64,000 nt of DNA, taken from the NCBI GenBank assembly GCA_907163345.1, contig CAJQUN010000420.1, positions 1 through 64,000 on the forward strand. The letters run 5' to 3'. This DNA is from Haberlea rhodopensis. Lineage: Eukaryota > Streptophyta > Magnoliopsida > Lamiales > Gesneriaceae. Both the position numbers and the translations under genes were made by a program. Below, one piece after another: positions 1 to 10,713 of this stretch. The first letter of the stretch is position 1; the number at the start of each line of letters is the position of its first letter. A model generated the notes under the pieces. It did no database searches. It was not told the origin of the DNA and was given only the letters and a program-made list of their open reading frames with translations.

Positions 1-375
1 ATATATATATATATATATACTGGAAGTTTTGGTAAGGTGTCTTCACAGATGACAATAGCTTTTCCCTACCTTAGGATGTGTTGTCCTGAAAGAAAACATT
101 TTTTGAGGGAGCTGAAGAAGGTTCTCTCCGACGGAGCCCCTCCCCACGATCAGTCAATACAAGATAAAGGGAATAAGAAAATTCTGGAGAAAAAATGGCT
201 GAATTAGTTGTCCTCCTTTTGCTACAAAACCTCTGCGATGATGAGAGAGAAGCAAAAACCTATAACGCTTGCAGGGGCCTTGGGGACAACCTTGACCGTG
301 CAACTAATTCAGGGTCCCAGAGAGGGGGACCACCACAATACTGCACCCTTGTACGATGCGCTGCCTCTGAGATCT
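1..375. other. Unassigned left flank with AT microsatellite
   Basis: An (AT)n run occupies about bases 1-19. The rest is low-complexity intergenic sequence. An 83-codon open frame at 195-446 crosses into the LTR at 376 and has no recognisable domain, so I do not call it. Bases 371-375 (gatct) directly precede the LTR and would be the target-site duplication of that element, but no matching copy follows 9743. Confidence 0.4.
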
Positions 376-1878
376 TGATCGTACTAGGAGATATTATTCG
401 TGTACTGGTACGCTTATCGTGTACGCCCTTAACCCTTCTTCAGTAATGACAAAAATATGTAGTAGTGGAAGTAGGGATCGATCTCACAGGGAAGGTAAAT
501 TATTTCGTGCCAAAACGAATAGTAACAAGGGGGTTTTAGGATGAATGATTACTACTAAGCAAATTCTATAATTAAACTAATTAACGAGATTAACTAAGAT
601 GATTTAACTTATGAGAGTGAAGCGATTCTTCTTGGTTTCCAGGTAACCGTACTTTTGGAAAATTATCTTTTAATCATCAAATCAAAACATTCGAATTCTT
701 TCATTATCTATCGATTGGAAATTCAATTCCTACTCATCTTATGCGTAGTCAAAGAGAAAACAGCAACTTCAATTCAACCCCTACCAACCTCTAATCACCA
801 CTACAGCCATTAATGATTAAATCATGATAGTTTCAAAACTAATGAGTTCGATAAATCTAATCAATGAAAACTACAACCCGCTAAAATTGATTACTCAACA
901 GTTTTCCTAAGAATTCAACAACACCTACAGCCGGTTAATTATTGATCTTAGTTGTTTCTCTTAACAACTATCGATTATGCAATTGAATATTAGGTGATCG
1001 GTCTAATACACAAACCAACAATCATGAAATTCGAAATTTGAGAAACAAATTGAAATCGAAATCTATTCAACAATCAAACCAAATTCTCATAAAAGATTTA
1101 AATCCAAAAGTAGGTATCCCTTCAACCAAGAATCAAAGGGTTTTAGCCTAGCATAATTAAATCTAAAACAATAAAAATTCAATGGAAAACATTAAATAAA
1201 TAAAAGAAAAGATTACTAATATAAATCACGATTCCGGCTTGTCGATTCCGTTCCGTTCTTCGTTGTTCTTGAAGAAACTTCAAGAAATTAATCTAAAAAT
1301 CTCTAATTATTCTCAAGTCGGAATATGCCTAAGAACTCAAAATAATTCGAGTTTATGGGGTTGGTGGCTGATAAAATAGGTTACAATCTTTTAAAACATG
1401 GTAAACCTAATTTCCTAATTTTCGGACTCTTCGGCGATCGATCTCCTTGAATGTGGCGATCGATCGCTGCATTATTTTTTTTCCGGAAAAACCCTTGAGG
1501 CGATCGATCGCTATAAAGTGGCGATCGATCGCCGAGCTCCAGTAGACTTTGGCGATCGATCGCCACTTCTTCGCGATCGATCGCTGACCCGTAAATTTTG
1601 ATGCAAAAGTTTCTGTCCATAGGCGATCGATTTCCTCTTCCGGGCGATCGATTGCCACCTCCAAAATACATTTTTGCCCTTTTCTAGATCAACTTTGAGT
1701 CCTTGTCATGTCCATGTCTCTCGTTGGTCTTTACACATCGTTTTAGCTCGTTTTCTTCGATTGTACCTACAATTACACAAATATATGATTAGGTAGCATA
1801 CGTATCAAATTATCTATCAAAACCTACCAAATCGTAGACAATTAAGCACTCAAGATGTGTCTATTTCTAGTCACATCA
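376..1878 (-). repeat. LTR, family A, left (3') copy
   Basis: About 1.5 kb. On the minus strand it begins TGATGTGACTAG and ends ..GTACGATCA, the TG..CA form. The polypurine tract AGTATGAGGGAGTT lies immediately upstream in element sense. The copy at 8518-9743 matches it over bases about 643-1878 with scattered substitutions and many 1-nt indels. A palindrome array lies at 1433-1656, just upstream of an A/T-rich core promoter candidate (reverse strand, near 1368-1381). The left end, before about 640, is absent from the right copy. Confidence 0.85.
1433..1656. repeat. CGATCGATCG palindrome array in LTR A, left
   Basis: Eight palindrome sites, mostly GGCGATCGATCGCC with some decayed right arms (..CGATCTCC, ..CGATTTCC, ..CGATTGCC). 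Successive members of a pair are 21-22 bp apart. The word TCTACTGGAGCTC (reverse strand, near 1533-1546) lies between two sites. Reading frames through the array give repeated AIDR/RSIA peptides, which is why long open frames occur here; they are not genes. Confidence 0.95.
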
Positions 1879-3426
1879 AACTCCCTCATACTTACTCTTT
1901 ACTCGACCTCGAGTAAACAAATAAAACTACAATATTTTTGGTTGGCTCATAGGTTCATAACAAAGCAACTTGTTCTCACTTTAATGCCTCAGCAATTTTA
2001 ACATGCATAATAATGAACGGCGGTGAAAAGTTAACAGTGGAACAAGTTCAATCCCTAAACATTTCGTACCTAACGAAGTAGTGAACGTGTGTGTGTGGTC
2101 ATAAACAAGTGTTGTGTACAAATTATAGATCCAAATATGCGAAGCCATAATAGTTCAAGTCATACACTAACACAAGTATAAGCTCACTTGCACACTCTTC
2201 TCCACTATCTTAGCTACTTTGCAAACATAAATCAAGTAGGTCTTTATTAGCTTGTAGCTTGGCCTAGGTATTGGCTTATGAAAGAAAGGGTAAGGATATT
2301 CAAACAGAGAGTATGATGAAATGCACACTAAAAGCTTCTCTTCTTGTATGAATTTTTCAACTTTGTTCTTTTTCACAAGGTCTATTTCAACACTTTGCTT
2401 CTTTTGTGCCTTGGCTCCCTTTGGAGTCATATTTTCATCTATTTTTTCAAGGCATCCCTTTTTCTTTCATGCATTCCATTCTTTTGACAATTAAGCTCAC
2501 AAATATACTTCAATGATTCCCCGTGCATTTGAATGAAATACATCACACTCCCTTAAAAGGTATGGATTAAAATCACATTTAGGCTTAAAGGGTAGGATGA
2601 TAGCTAGTCAAGAAATGTTGAATGGGGGTCTTTAGTATGCTTAGCAAACTACCATTCTTTTACGTTTAAGGCTCAAAATAGGTACTAGAGAATGATTTTG
2701 TTTACATGGTAGGCTTGAAAGGCACAAACGCATCAAAGATCGCCTATATCACTTTCATGTTGCAAGTAGTCTAGACATACGCCTCAAAGAGCATGTAGTT
2801 AAGTTCTAGCATGTATAGAGACTTCTTCAGACTATCACAAAGTTCACACAATCTTCACTAAGTTATGCACACTTCACAAGTCATGACAATAATGTGCTCA
2901 AATATTCAACTTACTAAGTTAAAGTACACTTTGCATTAGAGTTCAAGTGTTCCAAGGTTAACAATTCACCTATATTCAAAAGCATGCATGATATCAATTA
3001 GGTTTCATCATGGGCTAGTGATTCTAAGCATGTGTTCATTACTAGCTATGAGCTCAAAATTTTCAAATTTTTGATTTTTTTGTATTTTTGCAATAAGAAA
3101 AACAATAACACACTACTAATCCCTCCCCCATACTCAATCTTACATCCCCAATTACTTACAACTTATCCCAATGTAACAATAAAAGACAAGTGATGAAAAC
3201 AAAAAAGAAAGAGTAAAACTACCTCCCTAATGATTAATAACCACATTCGGGTCGGGAAACTAACTCCCTTGGTTGCCTCCCAAGCAGCCCTCTGTTAACG
3301 TCGGTGGCCCGACGCTATCCCTTCCTCAGTCGAAGGTAGGTGGGTCTTCTAGAGACACCTTGATGTCTACTCGTCCTCCGTCTTCATCTTGGACACCTTC
3401 ATAATAGTGCTTCAATCGGTGACCAT
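1879..3426 (-). other. 3' untranslated region of the left Athila-type element
   Basis: This is non-coding sequence between the integrase end and the 3' LTR. It holds the polypurine tract beside the LTR and a second purine-rich tract (reverse strand, GAGTATGGGGGAGGG, near 3122-3136) about 1.2 kb upstream. The two Athila elements further right share this two-tract arrangement. The stretch 3250-3340 resembles the conserved leader after pol in many plant Athila elements. I see no third ORF here, unlike in the other two. Confidence 0.6.
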
Positions 3427-4700
3427 TCATTGTGAATGTCTTCGTGGTGTCCAACTCTGAACCTCAACTGCACCATAGGAAGACACATTAGTAACTACAT
3501 AAGGACCATGCCACCTGGAACGAAGCTTACCTGGAAATAGACGAAGGCGGGAATGGTAAAGGAGAACTTTCTGACCAACTTCAAAATGCCTCCTAGAGAT
3601 CATCTTGTCGTGAAAATCCTTTGTCTTCTCCTTGTAACATCTGGCACTTTCATATGCGTCATTTCGAATCTCCTCGAGCTCTTGCAATTGCAGCTTCCTA
3701 TGTACTCCACTTTCATCATAGTTCATGTTGAAGTTCTTCACTGCCCAGTACGCTTTGTGCTCCAACTCTACAGGAAGATGACACGGTTTACCAAATCAGT
3801 CTATAAGGGGACATATACCTATCGGGGTCTTGTATGCGGTCCTGTAGGCCCATAGTGCATCATCAAGTCTCAAGCTCCAATCTTCCGTGTTGGGTTGACG
3901 GTTTTCTCCAATATGGCCTTGATTTCTCGGTTGGAGACCTCGGCTTGGCCATTGGTTTGCGGTATGCAGGCAGTGGAGACCTTGTGAGTTACGTGGTATT
4001 TCTTGAATAGACTTTCCATTGTCCGATTGCAGAAGTGTGTCCCTCGATCACTGATGATGGCTCGTGGGATTCCAAATCTAGAGAAAAGGTTTATGCTTGA
4101 TAAAATCTGCAACAACCTTGGAATCGTCAGTCCGGGTAGCTATAGCTTCCACCCATTTCGATACATAATCAACAGCAAGCAGTATATAGATATGACCAAA
4201 AGACATAGGAAAAGGTCCCATAAAGTCGATGCCCCACACGTCAAAAATTTCAGAAATGAGAATGGGTTGTTGGGGCATCTCCTTTCTTTGGGAGAGATTA
4301 CCTGTCAGTTGACATTGTACACAATTCTTGCAGAAAAGATATGAGTCACGAAATAGGGTGGGGCCAAAAGAACCCACATTCCAGTACCTTTCTCGACGTC
4401 CTCTTTGCTCCAAAATGTCCACCACACGCAATATGAGTGGCAGAATGTAAGAATGGCATTCACCTCTGTCTCGGGTATGCATCGTTGAATGATTTGGTCC
4501 GCACAGTTCTTCCATAAGTAAGGATCATCACATACGTAGTACTTGGCGTCACTACGAATCTTGGCTCGTTGGGACCTAGAGAGTTCATGGGGAACACATT
4601 AGAAGCTAAAAAATTTACAATATGAGCGTACCATGGCAAATTGTCGGTTATGGTGAATAGGTGCTCATCCGGGAACTCCTCCTTCAAACATAGCTCATCG
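3427..4700 (-). pseudogene. Decayed integrase, Athila type
   Basis: Fragments in three frames read, from high to low coordinates, the end of RNase H, the zinc-binding region (residues CKNCVQCQLTGN near 4330), the core with IDFMGPFP and VDYVSKWVEA near 4150-4250, IISDRGTHFCN near 4040, TNGQAEVSNREIK near 3940, and a C-terminal part with LFPGKLRSRWHGPYVV near 3500. The order and motifs are those of Ty3 integrase from plant Athila/Calypso-like elements, without a chromodomain. At least three frameshifts break it, so it cannot make a working enzyme. Confidence 0.85.
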
Positions 4701-5430
4701 TCCAGTGTGGTAGACGGCTTAAGTGGTCTGCTACTTTATCTCGCTGCCCTTCTTATCCTTAATTGGATGTCGAATTCACTCAAGAGCAAAATCCATCTTA
4801 TGAGCCTTGGTTTTGCCTCCTTCTTCGTCATCAGTTAGCGAAGAGCTGCATGATCAGAATAAACAATCACCTAGTACCAAGTAATAAGATATAAATTTTT
4901 CAAGAGCAAAAACGACGGCTAATAGCTCTTTCTCAGTAGTAGAGTAGTTGCGTTGGGCGTCATTCAAGGTTTTGGATGCGTAGTAGATGGCTGTGAAGCA
5001 TTGCCCTCTTTTTGTCCCAAGACAGCCCCAACCGCATAATCACTGCATCGCACATGATCTCGAAAGGCTTGTTCCAGTCGGTGTGGTTGGATAATAGGGG
5101 TAGAAGTCAATGACTTCTTCAGTGTAATCAAAAGCGCTCTTGCCTTCGTTAGTCATCTCAAACGGGGCATTCCTTTTGTAGTAGCTTACACAAGGTGTTT
5201 TGTAGCGATCTTGGCAAAGTCTTTGATGTACCTCCTGTAAAACCTGCATGACCAAGAAACGATGCGCACATCCCGAACACAAGTAGGATAAGGTAAAGAT
5301 TGCATGACATCAATTTTCGCTTTATCGACCTCTATTACCATTGGCAGGACACAAACATGACCTAGCACTATACCTTGTTCGACCTAAAATGACATTTTTC
5401 CGAATTTAAAACAAGGTTAGTATCGATGCA
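4700..5430 (-). pseudogene. Decayed RNase H region, Athila type
   Basis: Short frames between integrase and RT carry RNase H-side motifs: FYRRYIKDFAKIA near 5190-5230 (the RT connection just before RNase H), FEMTNEGKSAFDY near 5160, and sequence around 4850-5000 corresponding to the TDH and Y-A-S-R-T-L blocks. The frame changes several times. Identification rests on order and colinearity with the intact Athila pol at 48103-51592. Confidence 0.7.
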
Positions 5431-5434
5431 CTTT

Positions 5435-6250
5435 TCAAAACCAGTGTAAGGCTAGATAAGCAATCCTTGAATGAGTTACCGCAAACAGTAAAATCATCAT
5501 GAATACCTCTAAGATATGTTCAATAAACTCAGAAAAGATACTGACCATACACCGTTGAAAGTAGCTGGGCATTGCAGAGGCCAAAGGGCAATGCGATGGG
5601 TATGCGAATGTGCAGAACGGACATGTGAAGGTGGTCTTTTCTTGGTCCTCCTGAGCGATTGCAATCTGAAAATAGCCCGGAGTAACCGTCAAGAAAACAG
5701 TAAAATGAATGGCATGCTAACCTCTCAAGCATTTGATCAATAAAGGTAGAGGGAAGTGGTCCTTTCGAGTCACAGCGTTGAGCTTCCGGTAGTCAATGCA
5801 CACGCGCCAGCCATTTTGAATGCGTGTGGGTATAAGTTCATCGTCTTTGTTCTTGATCACAGTAATACCGGTCTTCTTAGGAACCACTTGTACCGGACTA
5901 ACCCATTGGCTATCAGATATAGGATATATCACGCCAACTGATAAGAGCTTCAGAATTCTCCTCCTTCACCACATCCATCATAGGGTGGGTTCAGCTTCCT
6001 TTGTGGTTGATGTGTGGGGCTTCCTCCGTCCTCCAGTAGAATTCGGTGCATGCATGTGTGGATGGGACTGATTCCCTTATGTCGTGCAAGGGTCCAACCT
6101 ATAGCAGTCTTGTGCTCCTTGAGCACATGAATCAGGTCATCTCTTGATATCCCCCAACTTGCTGGAGATGATCACTGGTAGTGTATTACCTTCGCCAAGG
6201 AATCGTACTTGAGATGAGTTTGGCAGCGGCTAAGCTCGATTTGGGTGCCT
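5435..6250 (-). pseudogene. Decayed reverse transcriptase, Athila type
   Basis: The fragment from 5932 to 5717 reads MIYPISDSQWVSPVQVVPKK and GWRVCIDYRKLNAVTRKDHF, the fingers/palm start of Ty3 RT. The fragment 5692-5435 continues through the palm. The catalytic F-M-D-D block, expected near 5490, is broken by a small deletion that changes the frame (EVFM then MILLFAV), so the enzyme is dead. Confidence 0.9.
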
Positions 6251-6850
6251 GCAAAACAGATGGGGGAATCCTGGTATTAGAAACAGGTAATGATATAAAA
6301 GAAACAGTACCGACTGAGATAGCTCAGGTGTATCATCCAGTGCGTCAACGGTGTGCTTCACTTCGTCCATGAGGGGTGGTGCTTCGTCTTCCTTCTCCAT
6401 GTCCGTGGTAAGAGTGCTTTCCAGTTAATCTTTCCCTGATTCTCAAAAACTTCCTGGGACAGGTAATCAATAATATCAACAGAGTACACAGTATCATCAT
6501 TATTGCAAGGATATTTCATGGCATCATAGATGTTAAATGTAACAATCTCACCATCAAATTCCATAGTGAGGGTACCACTATGCACATCTATCTTAGTCTT
6601 AGATGTTTGAGGAATGGTCTTCCTAACAATATAGGACTACTCTTATCACCATTTTCCAATGTCCAGGATATAAAAATCAGCTGGGAAGACTAGTTTCATT
6701 TACTTTGCACCAACACATCTTCAATTAACCCCTAGGATATGCACTAGATCTATCCCGCTAATTGAATTATCACTCCAGTAGGACTCAAGGGACCAGTGTA
6801 AAGAAGCATAATAGAATATGGCATAACATTAATTGATGCTTCCTAGATCT
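6250..6850 (-). pseudogene. Decayed aspartic protease region, Athila type
   Basis: Residues MHSGTLTMEFDGEIVTFNIY and AMKYP (6585-6510) match the segment that follows the protease core in Athila-type pol. Upstream, near 6836-6850, MLDLG..SIN is the remnant of the active-site D-L-G-A-S-I-N motif, with a 1-nt change shifting the frame after the glycine. Confidence 0.75.
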
Positions 6851-7885
6851 AACATGGCTTTTTCAACTCGAGTGGTCCCAATGGTGCACGGGATAGAGAA
6901 CATACATGGATCCTTACACCTTGGTAGGGATTTTTCTCTGTATCACCGCTGAGAACGTTTTCACCCAGTTCAACCTTCTGGGGTCCCTTCAATCTATGAC
7001 TCCTCTTGGCAGTACATAATTCCTTTAGATAACTTCGCATAGCGAGGTACTTGTTGAATGGCATCCAGCAATGAGATGTTTATCTCACATCTTCTGAAGG
7101 TCTCATATAGGCCTTTGAGTCCAGCGTCCTTCCTGTTATCTTTCAAATCTTGGGGAAAAGGGGGTGGTACTTTATACTCAGAAAAGAAGGAGGCTTACCT
7201 TTTGGTGCCTCGTGTGCTATCCCGGTCTTTCCTCCAACTTCCTTTTCTTTTTCTCCTCACCCTTTGATGGTTCTTTCGCTGTCTCATATGATACCTCCAA
7301 TTCCTTCCCACTCCTAGTTGTGACTGCATTGACATTTTCTCTCGGATTCACCACTGTTTGGATGGTAGTGTGGTTGATCCGGTTGCTTCGACTCTATTAA
7401 GTGCAGAGTGGCTATTTGACCCACTTGGGTATTCAAGGTTTGAATGCTCGATCTTGTTTCCTGTTGAAATTTAGTAACATTGTGAGCAAGATCTTGAATT
7501 ATAACCTCTAACCTGTCAGTAGTAGAAGGATAATTGGGTTGTTGTTTGTGCCCTCTGAAAAGGTGGTCTGTATGGCAGAGGGTGTTGTTGTGGCGCTTGA
7601 GGAGGAACGTGATTTATCGATTGCGGTCCATAACTCAAGTTAGGGTGGTCTCTCCATCCTGGATTGTATGTGTTGGAGTAAGGGCCATGTCTTCGTTGGG
7701 GCTGTCTCGGAAATCCCCTGCTGCATGCACTTGCTCAGCTGATGTCTCTTGAAGTGATGGACATGCATCAGTGGTATGACTCATCTCCAAACATATACCA
7801 CAAGGTTTTACCTTTCCCACATTGCCACCTGCCATACCATGCACAAGAAACATCAAATCTATCAGTTGCTGTTCAAGGCTGGAAA
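6849..7885 (-). pseudogene. Decayed gag C-terminal half, Athila type
   Basis: From high to low coordinates: a CCHC-like knuckle CGICLEMSHTTDAC near 7795-7755; KFQQETRSSIQTLNTQVGQI near 7470-7420, typical of the coiled segment in Athila gag; and YLKELCTAKRS..GENVLS near 7025-6955, the gag/protease linker. The N-terminal capsid part is missing because the sequence runs straight into a foreign LTR fragment at about 7885. Several stops and frameshifts are present. Confidence 0.8.
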
Positions 7886-8130
7886 AACATAATCAAATTA
7901 TAATGCAAAACATGTCTTTAAACAAATTTAACATCACAATCTGAAATAAAAATATATTAAGTTCAGAAATACTAAGATAACGAGGATGTCGCTCCGTGCG
8001 TCGCTCCGTTCTTTCGTTCCTTGCGTTGCTCTTGCTCTTCAATGATTTGTGGTCTTGCTTTGGATGGAGGAGAGGCTGTTAGGTCTCAGAAAATGTGTGC
8101 AAAAGCCCCCCAAAATGTCATAAAATCTTC

Positions 8131-8138
8131 TATATATA
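8131..8138 (-). promoter_or_regulatory. TATA box of LTR B
   Basis: TATATATA lies about 73 bp downstream (element sense) of the palindrome array. The related LTR at 12968-14094 has the same box at 13969-13976 about 71 bp from its array. Confidence 0.55.
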
Positions 8139-8210
8139 ATGTGGAGGAGTTTTGCAAAGTTTGGACACAAAATCACCAAGTAGGAAACAAAATCTCGATT
8201 TTTCAGGGTT

Positions 8211-8297
8211 GGCGATCGATCTTCGTCATTTGGCGATCGATCGCGGAAACATTCTGGATGGTGGCGATCGATCTTCGTTATTGGCGATCGATCGCGG
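8211..8297. repeat. CGATCGATCG palindrome array in LTR B
   Basis: Four sites in two doublets, with spacings of 21 and 20 bp inside the doublets. In each doublet one member has a decayed arm (GGCGATCGATCTTC) and the other is full (GGCGATCGATCGCG). ATTCTGGATGGTGGCGATCG at 8251-8270 is a variant of the TACTGGA-linked module seen in other elements. Confidence 0.95.
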
Positions 8298-8517
8298 ACC
8301 TCAAATCTCCATTCTTGAGATTTGGTCCCTGCTTTTCCAGATTTGCTCAGTTTGGTCCTTTTTCAGCATTTTTAAGCCCATTTCATCCACTTTATGCATT
8401 TGGACCTAGATTCCTGACATATACAAATATATACCAAAACGTGTAATATTTTCTAGGAATCACTACAAAAACACCCCTAATCATATATCAAATTAAGTGT
8501 AAAAATCACACTTATCA

Positions 8518-9743
8518 GTAACCGTACTTTTGGAAAATTATCTTTTAATCATCAAATCAAACATTCGAATTCTTTCAATTATCTATCGATGGAATTCAAT
8601 TCCTACTCATCTTATGCGTAGTCAAAGAGAAAACAGCATTCAATTCAACCCTTACCAATCTCTAATCACCACTACAGCCATTAATGATTAAATCAATGAT
8701 AGTTTCAAAACTAATGAGTTCGATAAATCTAATCAATGAAAACTACAGTCGTTAAAATTGATTACTCAACCGTTTCTCCTAAGAATTCAACAACACCTAC
8801 AGCCGGTTAATTATTGATCTTAGTTGTTTCTTAACAAACTATCGATTATGCAATTGAATATTAGGTGATCGGTCCTAATACACAAACACAACAATCATGA
8901 AATTCGAAATTTGAGAAACAAATTGAAATCGAAATCTAATTCAACAATCAAACCAAATTCTCATAAAGATTTAAATCCAAAAGTAGGTATCCATTCAACC
9001 AAGAATCAAAGGGTTTTAGCCTAGCATAATTAAATCTAAAAATAATAAAAATTCAATGGAAAACATTAAATAAATAAAGGAAAGAAATTACTAATATAAA
9101 TAACGATTCCGGCTTGTCGATTCCGGTTCCGTTCTTCGTTGTTCTTGAAGAAAAACTTCAAAGAAAATTAATCTAAAAATCTCTAATTATTCTCAAGTCT
9201 GGAAATATGCCTAAGAACTCAAAATAATTCGAGTTATGGGGGTTGGTGGCTGATAAAAATAGGTTACAATCTTTTAAACATGGTAAAAGACCTAATTTCC
9301 CTAATTTTCGGACTCTTCGGCGATCGATCTCCTTGAATGTGGCGATCGATCGCTGCATTATTTTTTTTTCGGAAAAACCCTTGAGGCGATCGATCGCTAT
9401 AAAGTGGCGATCGATCGCCGAGCTCCAGTAGACTTTGGCGATCGATCGCTGACCCGTAAATTTTGATCCAAAAGTTTCTGTCCATAGGCGATCGATTTCC
9501 TCTTCCGGGCGATCGATTGCCACCTCCAAAATTACATTTTTGCCCTTTTCTTGATCAACTTTGAGTCCTTGTCATGTCCATGTCTCTCCTTGGTCTTTAC
9601 ACATCGTTTTAGCTCGTTTTCTTCAATTGTACCTACAATTACCCAAATATACGATTAGGTAGCATACGTATCAAATTATCTATCAAAACCTACCAATCGT
9701 AGACAATTAAGCACTCAAGATGTGTCTATTTCTAGTCACATCA
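8518..9743 (-). repeat. LTR, family A, right copy, truncated
   Basis: It matches 643-1878 of the left copy in order. It starts abruptly at 8518 within the LTR, at the junction with LTR B. It lacks one palindrome unit that the left copy has: the 20-bp segment with the second member of the third doublet, removed between two identical GCGATCGATCGC sites. The many single-base indels between the copies indicate age or sequence error. Confidence 0.85.
9319..9521. repeat. CGATCGATCG palindrome array in LTR A, right
   Basis: Seven sites against eight in the left copy. The remaining sites and spacers match the left copy one for one, including the decayed final pair and the CTACTGGA word (reverse strand, near 9422-9431). 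Confidence 0.95.
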
Positions 9744-10595
9744 TGTACTGGTCAGTATCTGATTGGTTGATTTATGAGTGCGGTCCACCCTATTATGAAT
9801 AAAAATCATGTTATGAACTGCTGGGATAAAATGACCACACTAGGGTTTACAATGTCACTATCTATTTTCTGAGAGCGGGAGGGGGGAGTCTAGGCTAGGG
9901 AAAGGCTACTTTAGAACGAGTTATAAGCCGACTCGCACATAATTTAGCCCAGGTACAATCCCCATTGGTATGCGAAACTAAATCTGCTACAACTTAGGGC
10001 CAATAACGTGGTTCTAAGGTAACTCCACCTCCGAGCTGAGATGGCTGATGCCGAGGGATACACCGACGGCCGTTCCGAGCCAGTAACGTACTGGCCTGAC
10101 GATCTGGTATGAGGGGGTTTTAGCAAACCGGGCTGAGGAGATACAATCATGTTGTTCTGAGCTAAGACTTATTGGCCCGCTGAGCTTAACTGAGGAGGGT
10201 AATGACAAACTGGGCTTGAGGAGCTTAAGGGTCATGACTCCTGGGCTGATCGTACTGGGCAACAACCCAGGAGGACGGGCCGGTTATAACCATAGAAGTT
10301 AGGGTCAAGACCCTACTGGGGTACCAACATGGGTATCACGAGTATCCCCCCCTTAGTCGAGCTAGAGTAGCGTTGTTCTCGACTTTTCGTGCTAAGCCGA
10401 GAATCCGAACTGAGTTGTCAGCGATTCAAATTTTTAAATCTTGATCTGACAGGCTATCACTGAGATATGACAGTTGATGTACGTCTCAATCAGTGATGCC
10501 ACCACGTGTCATTATCTAGGCTCGTGACCTTTGGTCTCCCTCGATCTGCACCGTTCGCATGGGCTTGGCCGAAACGGCCCATATTCCCGTTTGCT
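9744..10595 (+). other. Unassigned region upstream of decayed gene
   Basis: It begins TGTACTGGTCAG directly after the LTR end and could be an LTR remnant, but no second copy is in the window. It holds a GGGAGGGGGGAG tract near 9878-9889 and ATCCCCCCC near 10344. No gene is evident. Open frames on the minus strand at 9944-10265 have no recognisable motif. The last 250 bp have promoter-like composition leading into a TATA box. Confidence 0.35.
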
Positions 10596-10603
10596 TATAA
10601 ATT
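10596..10603 (+). promoter_or_regulatory. TATA box of the decayed spliced gene
   Basis: TATAAATT sits about 118 bp before the first ATG at 10714 and is followed by a C/T-rich leader, as in many plant promoters. Confidence 0.45.
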
Positions 10604-10713
10604 CCCCCACTCCTCTTCATTTGCACCATCACACTGCCCGCTTCTTCCTACTTTCCTCGCACGCTCCAACCTTTGTAAGTTCCTTGCTTTCTACTTCTAT
10701 GTTAATTTTCTTT

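Larger units (their letters stand above)
7886..8517 (-). repeat. LTR fragment, family B (Athila type), truncated
   Basis: On the minus strand it begins TGATAAGTGTGATTTTTACA at 8517, close to the start of the Athila LTR at 35570 (TGACAAGTGTCATTTTTACA). It contains a palindrome array (8211-8297), a TATA box (8131-8138), and the block with TCGCTCCGTGCGTCGCTCCG shared with the LTR at 12968. It stops at about 7885, so its U5 end and primer site are deleted. Confidence 0.8.
376..9743 (-). mobile_element. Athila-type Ty3 retrotransposon, rearranged composite
   Basis: The outer ends are two direct copies of one LTR family, 376-1878 and 8518-9743, both ending in TCACATCA on the plus strand. Between them lies a minus-strand gag-PR-RT-RH-IN remnant with a polypurine tract (reverse strand, near 1879-1893) next to the left LTR. 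A normal element would have the complete right LTR followed by a primer site. Instead the right LTR is cut at 8518 and abuts a 632-bp fragment of a different LTR family (7886-8517), and the primer site and gag start are missing. The 5-bp flanks (gatct left, tgtac right) do not match. I infer insertion of a second element into the right LTR, followed by deletion between the two. Confidence 0.8.

Noticed and set aside
1433..1656. Adapter, cloning-site or bacterial contamination explanation for GATCGATC
   Set aside because: The arrays are embedded in LTR pairs with aged differences, lie at the same place in independent copies, and have family-specific flanks, none of which an artefact would show.
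1381..1671. Open frames with repeated AIDR/RSIA peptides (also 8021-8446, 9173-9529, 16913-17191, 19920-20135, 26673-26888, 51589-51921, 54964-55248, 56488-56904, 62945-63360)
   Set aside because: They are translations of the CGATCGATCG arrays. The palindrome has no stop in several frames on both strands, so long open frames arise without coding; no start context, domain or codon pattern supports them.
9744..10330. A full LTR starting TGTACTGG at 9744
   Set aside because: No second copy, end sequence or primer site can be found in the window, so the start may be only the point of insertion.
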